Shown piece after piece: positions 42,768 to 49,727 of a stretch of DNA of 64,000 bases. The first letter of the stretch is position 1, and each line of letters begins with the position of its first letter. The position numbers and the translations under genes were made by a program. The notes beneath the pieces were generated by a model. The model was given only the letters and a program-made list of their open reading frames with translations, was not told the origin of the DNA and ran no database searches. Origin of the DNA: CAG-826 sp964504595 (GTDB lineage: Bacteria; Bacillota_I; Bacilli_A; RFN20; CAG-826); the NCBI GenBank assembly GCA_964504595.1, contig CAZDEE010000001.1, positions 77,849-141,848 on the forward strand, written 5' to 3'.

Positions 42768-43871
42768 TTATTTTAAATAGAAGTCATAACATTCCTTAGT
42801 TAAGGGATTAAGCATTTTAATCGACTTCATTTCTAGATACTTTTTATTTTCTAATAAAATTGTTTTAAACCCTTCTTCTATACTCTTATAACATAAAGCT
42901 ATAAAATCAGATGAATCGTAATCTCTAAGAGGGTCTATTTTATCGGAGGCATATATAAGTCTTTCTAAAAGGCTCATATTTGCTCTACCAGAGCAATGAT
43001 AAGCGATTGAAGCAATAATATCGCTGTCACTAATACCAAATTGATGTTTAGCAATACTTGCGCCAATGAATTGATGAAGGACTTTTAAAGGGTAATCTTT
43101 ATATTGACTCCACTCCTCTACTATATATGAATAATTCAAATATATATCTTTACCTACATCATGTAATATTCCGGCGATAAATGCTGATTTTTCATCAATT
43201 TTATTAGTTTTAGCGATTCTTCTAGCTAAAAAAGCCACTGAGGCACTGTGTTGATATCGTTTAGGATCGAGCATTTGAAATATTTTATCGTATTTATAAA
43301 GATGATTATTAACGATGTATTCCAATACTTTTTCATTAACATCTATTGATTGTAACTCTCTTATACTCGTGCTTGAACATTGATAAATATCTCCATCGAT
43401 AATAGTAACATGATATTTTAAGACGTTTTCTTTTCCTATCGAAGATAATTGAGCATCATTATTTCTTTTGTAAACAATGAATGTAACTAATTTAGCTAAA
43501 TCATCTACTTGATGCCATTTATGAAGACTTTCTAGTTGATCTTCCCCTATTAAAAAGAAATATTCGCGTTTTTCACCATTTTTTTCATCATTTTTTAATA
43601 TTTCTTTAATTGTATCTATTGTATAATGACCGCCACCAGTTAATCTAAGCTCTATATCACTATAATCGAGTTGAGGTTCGTTTTCTAACGCTAGCTTCAA
43701 CATCTCTAATCGTTGAATTTCGTTGTTTTTAGCCTCTTTCCAGCGAGGATTCTTTGAAATGATAAAAACTACTTTATCACCTTTAACACGCTCTAACGCC
43801 CTTTTAGCAATAAAAATATGGCCATTATGAATCGGATCAAATGATCCACCGAATAAAATTATTCTTTCCAT
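42768..43871 (-). CDS. NadD-YqeK fusion: nicotinate-nucleotide adenylyltransferase plus HD-domain hydrolase
   Basis: 367 residues combining two normally separate proteins. Residues 1-~195 are NadD, making nicotinic acid adenine dinucleotide from NaMN and ATP: ILFGGSFDPIHNGHIFIAKR, FLIGEDQLESLHKWHQVDDL and the CSSTSIREL motif. From ~200 comes a YqeK-type HD domain (RYQHSASVAFLARRIAKT, then AFIAGILHDVGKDIY, later ASIAYHCSGRANM), a family that hydrolyses diadenosine tetraphosphate. The join is continuous with no stop codon or frameshift. In B. subtilis nadD and yqeK are adjacent separate genes; fusions of this kind occur in some reduced Firmicutes relatives. It starts directly after the yhbY stop codon. 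Confidence 0.92.
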   Translation of the reverse strand: MERIILFGGSFDPIHNGHIFIAKRALERVKGDKVVFIISKNPRWKEAKNNEIQRLEMLKLALENEPQLDYSDIELRLTGGGHYTIDTIKEILKNDEKNGEKREYFFLIGEDQLESLHKWHQVDDLAKLVTFIVYKRNNDAQLSSIGKENVLKYHVTIIDGDIYQCSSTSIRELQSIDVNEKVLEYIVNNHLYKYDKIFQMLDPKRYQHSASVAFLARRIAKTNKIDEKSAFIAGILHDVGKDIYLNYSYIVEEWSQYKDYPLKVLHQFIGASIAKHQFGISDSDIIASIAYHCSGRANMSLLERLIYASDKIDPLRDYDSSDFIALCYKSIEEGFKTILLENKKYLEMKSIKMLNPLTKECYDFYLK

Positions 43872-44165
43872 TTATTTTACCAAGCGAATTTTTGGGTTTT
43901 TACGATTTTTTCGATACAATACAATAATTCGACCAATCACTTGAACTACTTCCGCATTTAACTTCATAGATAAATTAATAGCTAATTCAGTTAATGGAGT
44001 CTCTACTGTTTTATGAACAGTTATTTTTATTAATTCACGTGCTTCTAAAGCTTTATCAAACATGTCAAGCGCAGTATCGCTTAATTCATTTTTTCCGATT
44101 TGATAAATTGGTTCAATCGTATTAGCAATACTTTTTAGTTGTTTTTTTTGATTTGTTGATAACAT
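43872..44165 (-). CDS. yhbY: CRM-domain RNA-binding protein YhbY
   Basis: 97 residues. The CRS1-YhbY domain fills it: LSTNQKKQLKSIANTIEPIY, QIGKNELSDTALDMFDKALE, with the later GRIIVLYRKNRKNPKI carrying the GxxxxLYR-type element. Family members bind pre-50S ribosomal particles and assist subunit maturation. Its neighbours YqeH (30S assembly) and NadD-YqeK match the B. subtilis yqeGH-aroE-yhbY-nadD-yqeK cluster, with aroE missing. Confidence 0.93.
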   Translation of the reverse strand: MLSTNQKKQLKSIANTIEPIYQIGKNELSDTALDMFDKALEARELIKITVHKTVETPLTELAINLSMKLNAEVVQVIGRIIVLYRKNRKNPKIRLVK

Positions 44166-44183
44166 TAATACTTCTCCCCTTTT

Positions 44184-45296
44184 CTATTTAACTTTTTTAA
44201 TAGATATTTCTACACCTTTTGGTACTAAAATAGAAATTTTAATATCACTTGATTTAAAATGAATCCATCCTAATCCAGAAATACCAATTTCATATCCACC
44301 ACTTACAAGATCATATTCTTTTTGTTCAAAATCTTCTTCATTAATAAGGAACTCACTTAAAGGTTTAATTGCTCTATTCTTTATTAATGAATAAAATGTC
44401 GTATTTGCTCTTTCAAGTTTAGTTCGTTGAATTTGAACATTATTGGAGGTATAAATTGTAAAATTTGTACGTTTTCCTTTAATAAAATCAAATCTAGCCA
44501 TTCCACCAAATAAAAGTGATTGTTGATCATTTATTTGATAAACACGCGATTTCATTTCTTTTTGAGGTGTTAGTTCTATAACTACTTTTCTCTCCACTTT
44601 CGAAATAAGAGATGATTCTAAAGGTAATCCTGGGGTATCATAAATATATGATTTATAATCTAAAGGTACTTCTATAACATCAATTGTAGTTCCAGGATAT
44701 GGTGAAGTTGTAATCATTTTTGATGTCTCATTTGCGTAATTTTTTAATAATGTGTTAATCAAAGATGATTTGCCAACAGAAACCGCACCTACAAAATAAA
44801 CGTTTCTACCTTTACGATATTCTTCCATTTGTCTTAGTAATTCATCTATATGATAATTTTTGGAGGCACTTGTTAAAATAACACCGACAACTTTTAACCC
44901 TTTTTCAGATGCTAAACGGCGAATATTTCGTTCTAACCTTTCATCTTTTAATGATTTTGGTAAAATATCACGTTTATTTGCGACAATAATAATATCTAAT
45001 CCTTTAATTGCCTCATTAATTTCATCGATAAACGAAAATGAATATGTGAAGAAATCGATAACGTAAACAATTAAAGACTTTGTTCTTTTCGCACGATGAA
45101 GAATTTTTGTATAATCTCCTTTAACGTTAACTGTCTCATTTTCTTCATGATAATGTTGTAACCTAAAACAACGTCGACATAGTGAAGTATCTCTTCTTTT
45201 ATAAACTTCTTCTGGAACATATCCGCTTTCATCAGGATTGTTGCATTGTAGTTCTACTCCACATCCAAAGCAATATTGTTTTTCTTCAATACTCAT
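44184..45296 (-). CDS. yqeH: Ribosome biogenesis GTPase YqeH
   Basis: 370 residues from the ATG at 45296 (GGGAGGTAA upstream). YqeH is a circularly permuted GTPase needed for 30S subunit assembly. A zinc finger comes first (CFGCGVELQC, then LCRRCF), followed by the permuted G motifs in the order G4 (IVANKRDILP), G5, G1 (FVGAVSVGKSSLINTLL) and G3 (YDTPGLPLE). The C-terminal RNA-binding region ends ISIKKVK. It overlaps yqeG by four bases. Confidence 0.95.
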   Translation of the reverse strand: MSIEEKQYCFGCGVELQCNNPDESGYVPEEVYKRRDTSLCRRCFRLQHYHEENETVNVKGDYTKILHRAKRTKSLIVYVIDFFTYSFSFIDEINEAIKGLDIIIVANKRDILPKSLKDERLERNIRRLASEKGLKVVGVILTSASKNYHIDELLRQMEEYRKGRNVYFVGAVSVGKSSLINTLLKNYANETSKMITTSPYPGTTIDVIEVPLDYKSYIYDTPGLPLESSLISKVERKVVIELTPQKEMKSRVYQINDQQSLLFGGMARFDFIKGKRTNFTIYTSNNVQIQRTKLERANTTFYSLIKNRAIKPLSEFLINEEDFEQKEYDLVSGGYEIGISGLGWIHFKSSDIKISILVPKGVEISIKKVK

Positions 45297-45817
45297 TTTA
45301 TTACCTCCCAACTTAAAAGTTTGCCACTTCTTTTTAAATATTTTCTTAATGGACGATCTATTAAACGATTAAAACGTGTTGTCCATTGATCTTCTTTAAC
45401 GATTGGTTCGGTTAAAATTGTCGTTATTTTGATTCTATTTCCACACGCCATATCTGTTAATAGCTGATCACCTATTAATACACATTTAGATGGCTCAATG
45501 TTGTTAGTTTTTAAATATTTTTTTAATTTATGAATAAATGGCTTTCTTGTACTTGAACAATATCTAACCTCGAGCTCATCAGCATAGCTTTTAACCCTTT
45601 TGCCTTTATTATTTGAAATAATAATTATTTCAATACCATTTTCTTCAAGTTCTTCCTTCCATTTACACACTCTTAAAGAAGGCTTAAATAATCGATATGA
45701 ATCTAATGTATTATCTAAATCACACAAAATATATTTAATTCCCATTAATTTATAAAAATTCATTGATATTTCAAAAATATTATTCGCATGATATTTTGGA
45801 ATAAATAATTGTTTCAT
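45293..45817 (-). CDS. yqeG: YqeG family HAD-type phosphatase
   Basis: 174 residues. Haloacid-dehalogenase motifs are present: motif I YILCDLDNTLDSY, motif II IIIISNNKG, and the later GDQLLTDMACGNR. The physiological substrate is not firmly known; the mitochondrial relative is a phosphatidylglycerolphosphate phosphatase. It is the first gene of the minus-strand operon and diverges from sigK. Confidence 0.93.
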   Translation of the reverse strand: MKQLFIPKYHANNIFEISMNFYKLMGIKYILCDLDNTLDSYRLFKPSLRVCKWKEELEENGIEIIIISNNKGKRVKSYADELEVRYCSSTRKPFIHKLKKYLKTNNIEPSKCVLIGDQLLTDMACGNRIKITTILTEPIVKEDQWTTRFNRLIDRPLRKYLKRSGKLLSWEVIK

Positions 45818-45894
45818 ATGTCATTCTCCCTTCTGCCTAAGATATTTTACTTTATTTTGACTACTTTTTAAATATAAATATTTAATTATTTAAA

Positions 45895-45919
45895 TCATAT
45901 TCATTTCCTCATCTTCATA
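45895..45919 (+). promoter_or_regulatory. Sigma-E-type promoter for sigK
   Basis: TCATATT (45895-45901) matches the sigma-E -35 consensus KMATATT exactly. Fourteen bases later CATAAATC begins at 45916 with the CATA core of the -10. sigK of B. subtilis is transcribed by sigma-E (with SpoIIID). Transcription would start near 45929, giving a short leader before the TTG start at 45943. Confidence 0.6.
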
Positions 45920-45942
45920 AATCTATATTGGGTGAACTAAAA

Positions 45943-46638
45943 TTGAATTTTTTAATCGAATTATTCTTTAATATTAAATATTTTGTTGGTTTTATAAAAA
46001 ATAATGCTTTTCCTTTGAAGTTAAGCGAGGAAGAAGAACAAAAACTTCTCGTTAAATTATTTGATGAAAACGAACATGAAGAAGCAAGAAGAAAACTAAT
46101 TGAACACAATCTTCGCTTAGTCGCACATATTGCTAAAAAATATGAATCTTATGATGAGCTAAACGAGGATCTAATATCCATTGGTACATTAGGACTCATT
46201 AAAGCAATTGACTCCTACTCGCTTTCAAAAGAGGTAAAATTAGCGACATACGCCGCAAAATGCATCGAAAATGAAATTCTTATGGCGTTACGATCATCCG
46301 CAAAATACGCTAAAAATATCTCTCTTTATGACTCGATTGGAACCGATAAGGATGGAAGCGAAATAAGTTTAATTGATGTCATTCCTTCCTTCGAGGAAGA
46401 ATACTCTTCAACTTTAGAAAAAAATCAAAAAATAAATGATTTATTGAGTTATTTACAAGTTTTAGATGAACGAGAACTAGAAATTATTAGTTTAAGATAT
46501 GGACTTAATAATGAAAAAGAACATACACAACGTGAAATTGCTAAAATGCATAAAATATCACGTTCATATGTCTCTAGAATCGAAAAAAGAGCCTTAACAA
46601 AATTATTACAAGAATTCAAAAAAAGACAAAAAGCATAA
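45943..46638 (+). CDS. sigK: Sporulation sigma factor K, pro-protein
   Basis: 231 residues from a TTG at 45943, chosen because GGTGA lies seven bases upstream and the sigma-E promoter would start near 45929; a TTG at 45928 is the alternative. Sigma-K drives late mother-cell genes. The hydrophobic pro-sequence (MNFLIELFFNIKYFVG) leads into FIKNNAFPLKLSEEEEQ, matching the YVKNNAFP processing region of B. subtilis. Region 2 (IEHNLRLVAHIAKKYES, DLISIGTLGLIKAIDSY, LATYAAKCIENEILMALR) and region 4 (HTQREIAKMHKISRSYVSRI) are intact. The gene is uninterrupted, with no skin-type element. The processing protease SpoIVFB and its activator SpoIVB are in this window. Confidence 0.95.
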   Translation: MNFLIELFFNIKYFVGFIKNNAFPLKLSEEEEQKLLVKLFDENEHEEARRKLIEHNLRLVAHIAKKYESYDELNEDLISIGTLGLIKAIDSYSLSKEVKLATYAAKCIENEILMALRSSAKYAKNISLYDSIGTDKDGSEISLIDVIPSFEEEYSSTLEKNQKINDLLSYLQVLDERELEIISLRYGLNNEKEHTQREIAKMHKISRSYVSRIEKRALTKLLQEFKKRQKA

Positions 46639-46672
46639 AATATTTGCTATAATAATTACGAGGTGAATTTTT

Positions 46673-47125
46673 ATGGAAAACAATGTCACACCAAACACTG
46701 GAGAAAATACTGAAAATGATACTCATTGCTGCAAATACTGTGGAAATCCTTTAAATGATAATTACCGAGTTTGTCTCCATTGTGGCGCTCCAAACGAGAG
46801 CTTATATGTAACAACTAGTAATGAAAGTTATTCATCATCTACAAATGATAATAATCATTTTAGCCCTGCTCTTATCATTGGTTTAATTCTATCTATATTT
46901 AATCCTTATCTATCGCTTATTATCGGAATCTATTCTTTAACTTCTTATCTTAAAGTAAAAAAAGAAGATCGTTCTAAACAATGGAAAAGTGATTTTATAT
47001 TGGCAATTATATTAATCGCTATGTCCTTGATAATGGCAATCTATGTCTTAATTGTCGCTCAAAATGAAATTGTTGAACCTGGTGAAGAAGAAGTCGCTAT
47101 ATTAAATCGTCTTATTTGTAAATAA
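46673..47125 (+). CDS. Zinc-ribbon membrane protein of unknown function
   Basis: 150 residues behind GAGGTGA. An acidic N-terminus precedes a zinc ribbon (CCKYCGNPLNDNYRVCLHCG, ~19-38), a Ser/Asn-rich linker, and two or three transmembrane segments (~63-92 and ~108-130). A cytoplasmic or external Glu-rich tail follows. An extended -10 (TGCTATAAT, 46645-46653) lies in the 34-base gap after sigK, so it has its own promoter. No specific family is recognised. Zinc-ribbon plus membrane-helix proteins of this layout are common in Firmicutes. Confidence 0.75.
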   Translation: MENNVTPNTGENTENDTHCCKYCGNPLNDNYRVCLHCGAPNESLYVTTSNESYSSSTNDNNHFSPALIIGLILSIFNPYLSLIIGIYSLTSYLKVKKEDRSKQWKSDFILAIILIAMSLIMAIYVLIVAQNEIVEPGEEEVAILNRLICK

Positions 47126-47150
47126 TATAAATTGATTTTTAATTAAAATT

Positions 47151-47171
47151 GAGGGATTCCCCTCTTTTTTT
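47151..47171 (+). terminator. Intrinsic terminator after the zinc-ribbon gene
   Basis: GAGGG (47151-47155) pairs with CCCTC (47160-47164) around ATTC, followed by seven T residues. Confidence 0.85.
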
Positions 47172-47173
47172 AT

Positions 47174-47200
47174 ATAAAAAAACTACTTAAATTAAGTAGT
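47174..47200 (-). terminator. Minus-strand terminator after the first MORN gene
   Basis: On the minus strand ACTACTTA pairs with AAGTAGT and is followed by a T-run (plus-strand A-run 47175-47182). Between this hairpin and the gene end at 47298 there is nothing further to report. Confidence 0.7.
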
Positions 47201-47297
47201 CTTATAATTTCTAAAATTAATTATTACTCATACCATAGGAACACAAATAATATTAATGAGTTTAATTGTATTTTTTTCTAAATTTCGGCTAAAAAAG

Positions 47298-48506
47298 TTA
47301 ATTTTTAAATTCTTTAATGCAGATATCATTTCTCCAAATGCCAATTTTTATCTCTCCTGAAGCATAATAAAATACTCCTTGTCCACAAAAATAATCGTCT
47401 TCAAACTCACCCTCATAACGGCTTCCATCGCTAAAACGATAAATGCCTTTACCACACCGATAATTAGATTCCCAATTACCTTCATAACAATCACCATTTG
47501 CAAAAAAATATTTTCCATATCCACAACGTTTATTACTTTTAAACTCACCTTCATAACGTTCGCCATCAATATAATAAAATATTCCTTTACCATCTATTTT
47601 ATTATTTTTAAATTCGCCTTCATACTTTTCTCCATTTGCAAAAAAGTAAATTCCATATCCGGATTTTTCATTATCTATCCATTCACCTTCATAACGGCAG
47701 CCAGAGTCTACATAGTAAAAGACACCTTTTCCATTTCGTCTATTATTTTCCCATTTACCAACATAATAATTGCCATTTTCATAATAATAACTGCCTTCAC
47801 CATGAAAAAGATCATTTTCGAAATTTCCTTCATAACGGCTAGAATTAGATGTTTTTAATATTCCTTGACCATTACGATGCCCATTTTCCCAATTACCTTC
47901 ATATATTTGACCTTTTTTATAATAATATCTACCGAATCCTGATTGTTCATCATTTTCAAAGTTTCCTATATAAATATCGCCGTTTTCATAGCAATATTTT
48001 CCAAACCCTGATTTTCTTCCTGCTTTCCAAAAACCTTTATATAATGCTCCATTTGCGTAATAATAAGCACCTTTTCCATTATATTTGCCGTCTATGAATT
48101 CACCTTCATAACGATCTCCATTATATAAATATAAAATTCCATTCCCAGATTTTAGGCCATTTTTCATATTTCCAACATATTTATTACCACTTTTATAGAA
48201 GAAAGTTCCTTTTCCTGAGATTTCATCATTATTAAATTCACCTTCATAACGACTCCCATCAGCGTAATATAATGTTCCTAAACCATTTCTAAGGTCTTGT
48301 TTCCAAGATCCTATATACTTATTACCATTATGATAATAAAAAATTCCTTCACCTTCAAAATAATTATTTACGAAATCACCTTCATAATAGTCACCAGTTT
48401 TAAAAACATACTTTCCTTTTCCATGCATTTGACCTTGACTATTAATTTCTCCATAATAAGTTGAACCATCCATTAATTCAATTTTTTTCATTTTTAAATC
48501 ATCCAT
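47298..48506 (-). CDS. MORN-repeat protein, about 17 repeats
   Basis: 402 residues made almost entirely of 23-residue MORN repeats of the form RYEGEF-x5-GKG-x2-Y-x3-G. I count 16 full repeats and one partial, from about residue 16 to the end. Many alternate between a YEGxF and a YxGxW version, suggesting growth by duplication of two-repeat units. There is no signal peptide or transmembrane helix, and no other domain. MORN repeats form a beta-strand sheet used as a protein-protein or membrane-lipid scaffold; bacterial members are little studied. The C-terminal IGIWRNDICIKEFKN resembles the SGIWENDQCIKEDGN of the neighbouring MORN gene, showing the two are paralogues. The role is unknown. Each has its own terminator. 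Confidence 0.9.
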   Translation of the reverse strand: MDDLKMKKIELMDGSTYYGEINSQGQMHGKGKYVFKTGDYYEGDFVNNYFEGEGIFYYHNGNKYIGSWKQDLRNGLGTLYYADGSRYEGEFNNDEISGKGTFFYKSGNKYVGNMKNGLKSGNGILYLYNGDRYEGEFIDGKYNGKGAYYYANGALYKGFWKAGRKSGFGKYCYENGDIYIGNFENDEQSGFGRYYYKKGQIYEGNWENGHRNGQGILKTSNSSRYEGNFENDLFHGEGSYYYENGNYYVGKWENNRRNGKGVFYYVDSGCRYEGEWIDNEKSGYGIYFFANGEKYEGEFKNNKIDGKGIFYYIDGERYEGEFKSNKRCGYGKYFFANGDCYEGNWESNYRCGKGIYRFSDGSRYEGEFEDDYFCGQGVFYYASGEIKIGIWRNDICIKEFKN

Positions 48507-48575
48507 AGAATAATCTCCTAAAGTACTTTTCCTAGCTAGTTTAATTATAGTATAAATTATTAACGAAGAAATAAT

Positions 48576-48614
48576 AAAAAAACCATAAGTTTCCTAATTA
48601 AAGAAAACTCATGG
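48576..48614 (-). terminator. Terminator after the second MORN gene
   Basis: On the minus strand CCATGAGTTT pairs with AAACTTATGG across a 12-base loop and is followed by a run of T. It separates the two MORN genes. Confidence 0.8.
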
Positions 48615-48621
48615 ATTATGA

Positions 48622-49536
48622 TTAATAAATTTTAGTTTTAATAAAGCGACCTTCGCTAGTATAGAAACCTTTTGTATTTCCACTTGAAGAAGAATTTCCT
48701 GAAGTTCCTCCATTACCGGAATTACCACTTCCACCATTTCCATCTTCTTTTATGCATTGGTCATTTTCCCAAATACCTGATTTTTTACTTCCATTTGCAT
48801 AAAAATAAGTTCCACGGCCACAGAATTTACTATTTTTGAATTCACCTTCATAGCGGTCGCCATTTTTAAAATAATAAACACCTTTTCCATTGCGGCTACC
48901 ATCAACCCAATCGCCTTCATAATGATCACCATTACTATAGAAATACTTTCCAAAGCCATTTTTTCTATCTTTTGACCAGTTACCTTCATAACGATCTCCA
49001 CTTGTATACCAATAAGTACCTTCACCTTCAAAATTATTATCTAAGAAATAACCTTCATAACGGTCACCACTTTTAAAATAGAAAGTACCGATACCAGTTC
49101 TATTATCTTTAATCCAATCACCTTCATAACGATTTCCTGAACTAGCATAGAAATAAACGCCTCTACCCGATCTCTTATTAGCAACCCAATCGCCATCATA
49201 TTTATCACCATTATTATAGTGATAAACGCCTTTTCCAGATAATTCACCTGCGAGAAAATTTCCTTCATATTTATCGCCATCATTAAATTCGAAAACACCA
49301 TAACCGGTTCTCTTATCATGCTCCCAAGAACCTATATATTTGTTTCCTGATGCATAAAAATAAGTTCCTTGTCCATGGAAATCGCCTTCATAAAAATCAC
49401 CTTCATAACGATCTCCACTTGCAAAAACGTATTTTCCTTTACCATGCATTTTTCCTGAACTATTTACTTCACCTTCATAATAAGACCCATCATTAAAATC
49501 AATTCTTTTTTTTCTATTAAAATTAAATAAGCCCAT
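48622..49536 (-). CDS. MORN-repeat protein, about 10 repeats, with Gly/Ser/Asn-rich tail
   Basis: 304 residues from the ATG at 49536 (GGGAGA ribosome binding site, MGLFNFNRKKRID); a longer frame to 49620 lacks such a site. About ten 23-residue MORN repeats follow a short basic N-terminus, then a partial repeat, then a flexible linker (GNGGSGNSGNGGTSGNSSSS) and a short end (GFYTSEGRFIKTKIY) not found in the first MORN gene. The YEGDW/YEGNF alternation is again visible. It is a paralogue of the gene at 47298. No signal peptide is seen, so it is probably cytoplasmic. The function is unknown. Confidence 0.9.
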   Translation of the reverse strand: MGLFNFNRKKRIDFNDGSYYEGEVNSSGKMHGKGKYVFASGDRYEGDFYEGDFHGQGTYFYASGNKYIGSWEHDKRTGYGVFEFNDGDKYEGNFLAGELSGKGVYHYNNGDKYDGDWVANKRSGRGVYFYASSGNRYEGDWIKDNRTGIGTFYFKSGDRYEGYFLDNNFEGEGTYWYTSGDRYEGNWSKDRKNGFGKYFYSNGDHYEGDWVDGSRNGKGVYYFKNGDRYEGEFKNSKFCGRGTYFYANGSKKSGIWENDQCIKEDGNGGSGNSGNGGTSGNSSSSGNTKGFYTSEGRFIKTKIY

Positions 49537-49727
49537 AATAAAATCTCCCATAAAATGTCTTGTAAGAAAATAATACCATATAATTATAAAAAAATGAACA
49601 AATTTTGTGATTTTGTCCATTTTTTCTAAAATACTATAATTTAATTTATCAAAACATGTATATATCTTTTTTTAAATACTAATAAACTACTAATTTTATA
49701 CTAAATTACAACTTTTATTAATTTTTA

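Noticed and set aside
47379..47858. A 159-residue open frame on the plus strand opposite the MORN gene, with others near 47636 and 47849
   Set aside because: It is the antisense shadow of a highly repetitive coding sequence; its translation is low-complexity Ile/Phe/Thr, and it has no ribosome binding site.
47298..49536. Regular repeats with about 69-base period, considered as a CRISPR or satellite array
   Set aside because: The period is exactly 23 codons, the copies are diverged, and the reading frame is intact, so it is protein repeat (MORN), not an array.
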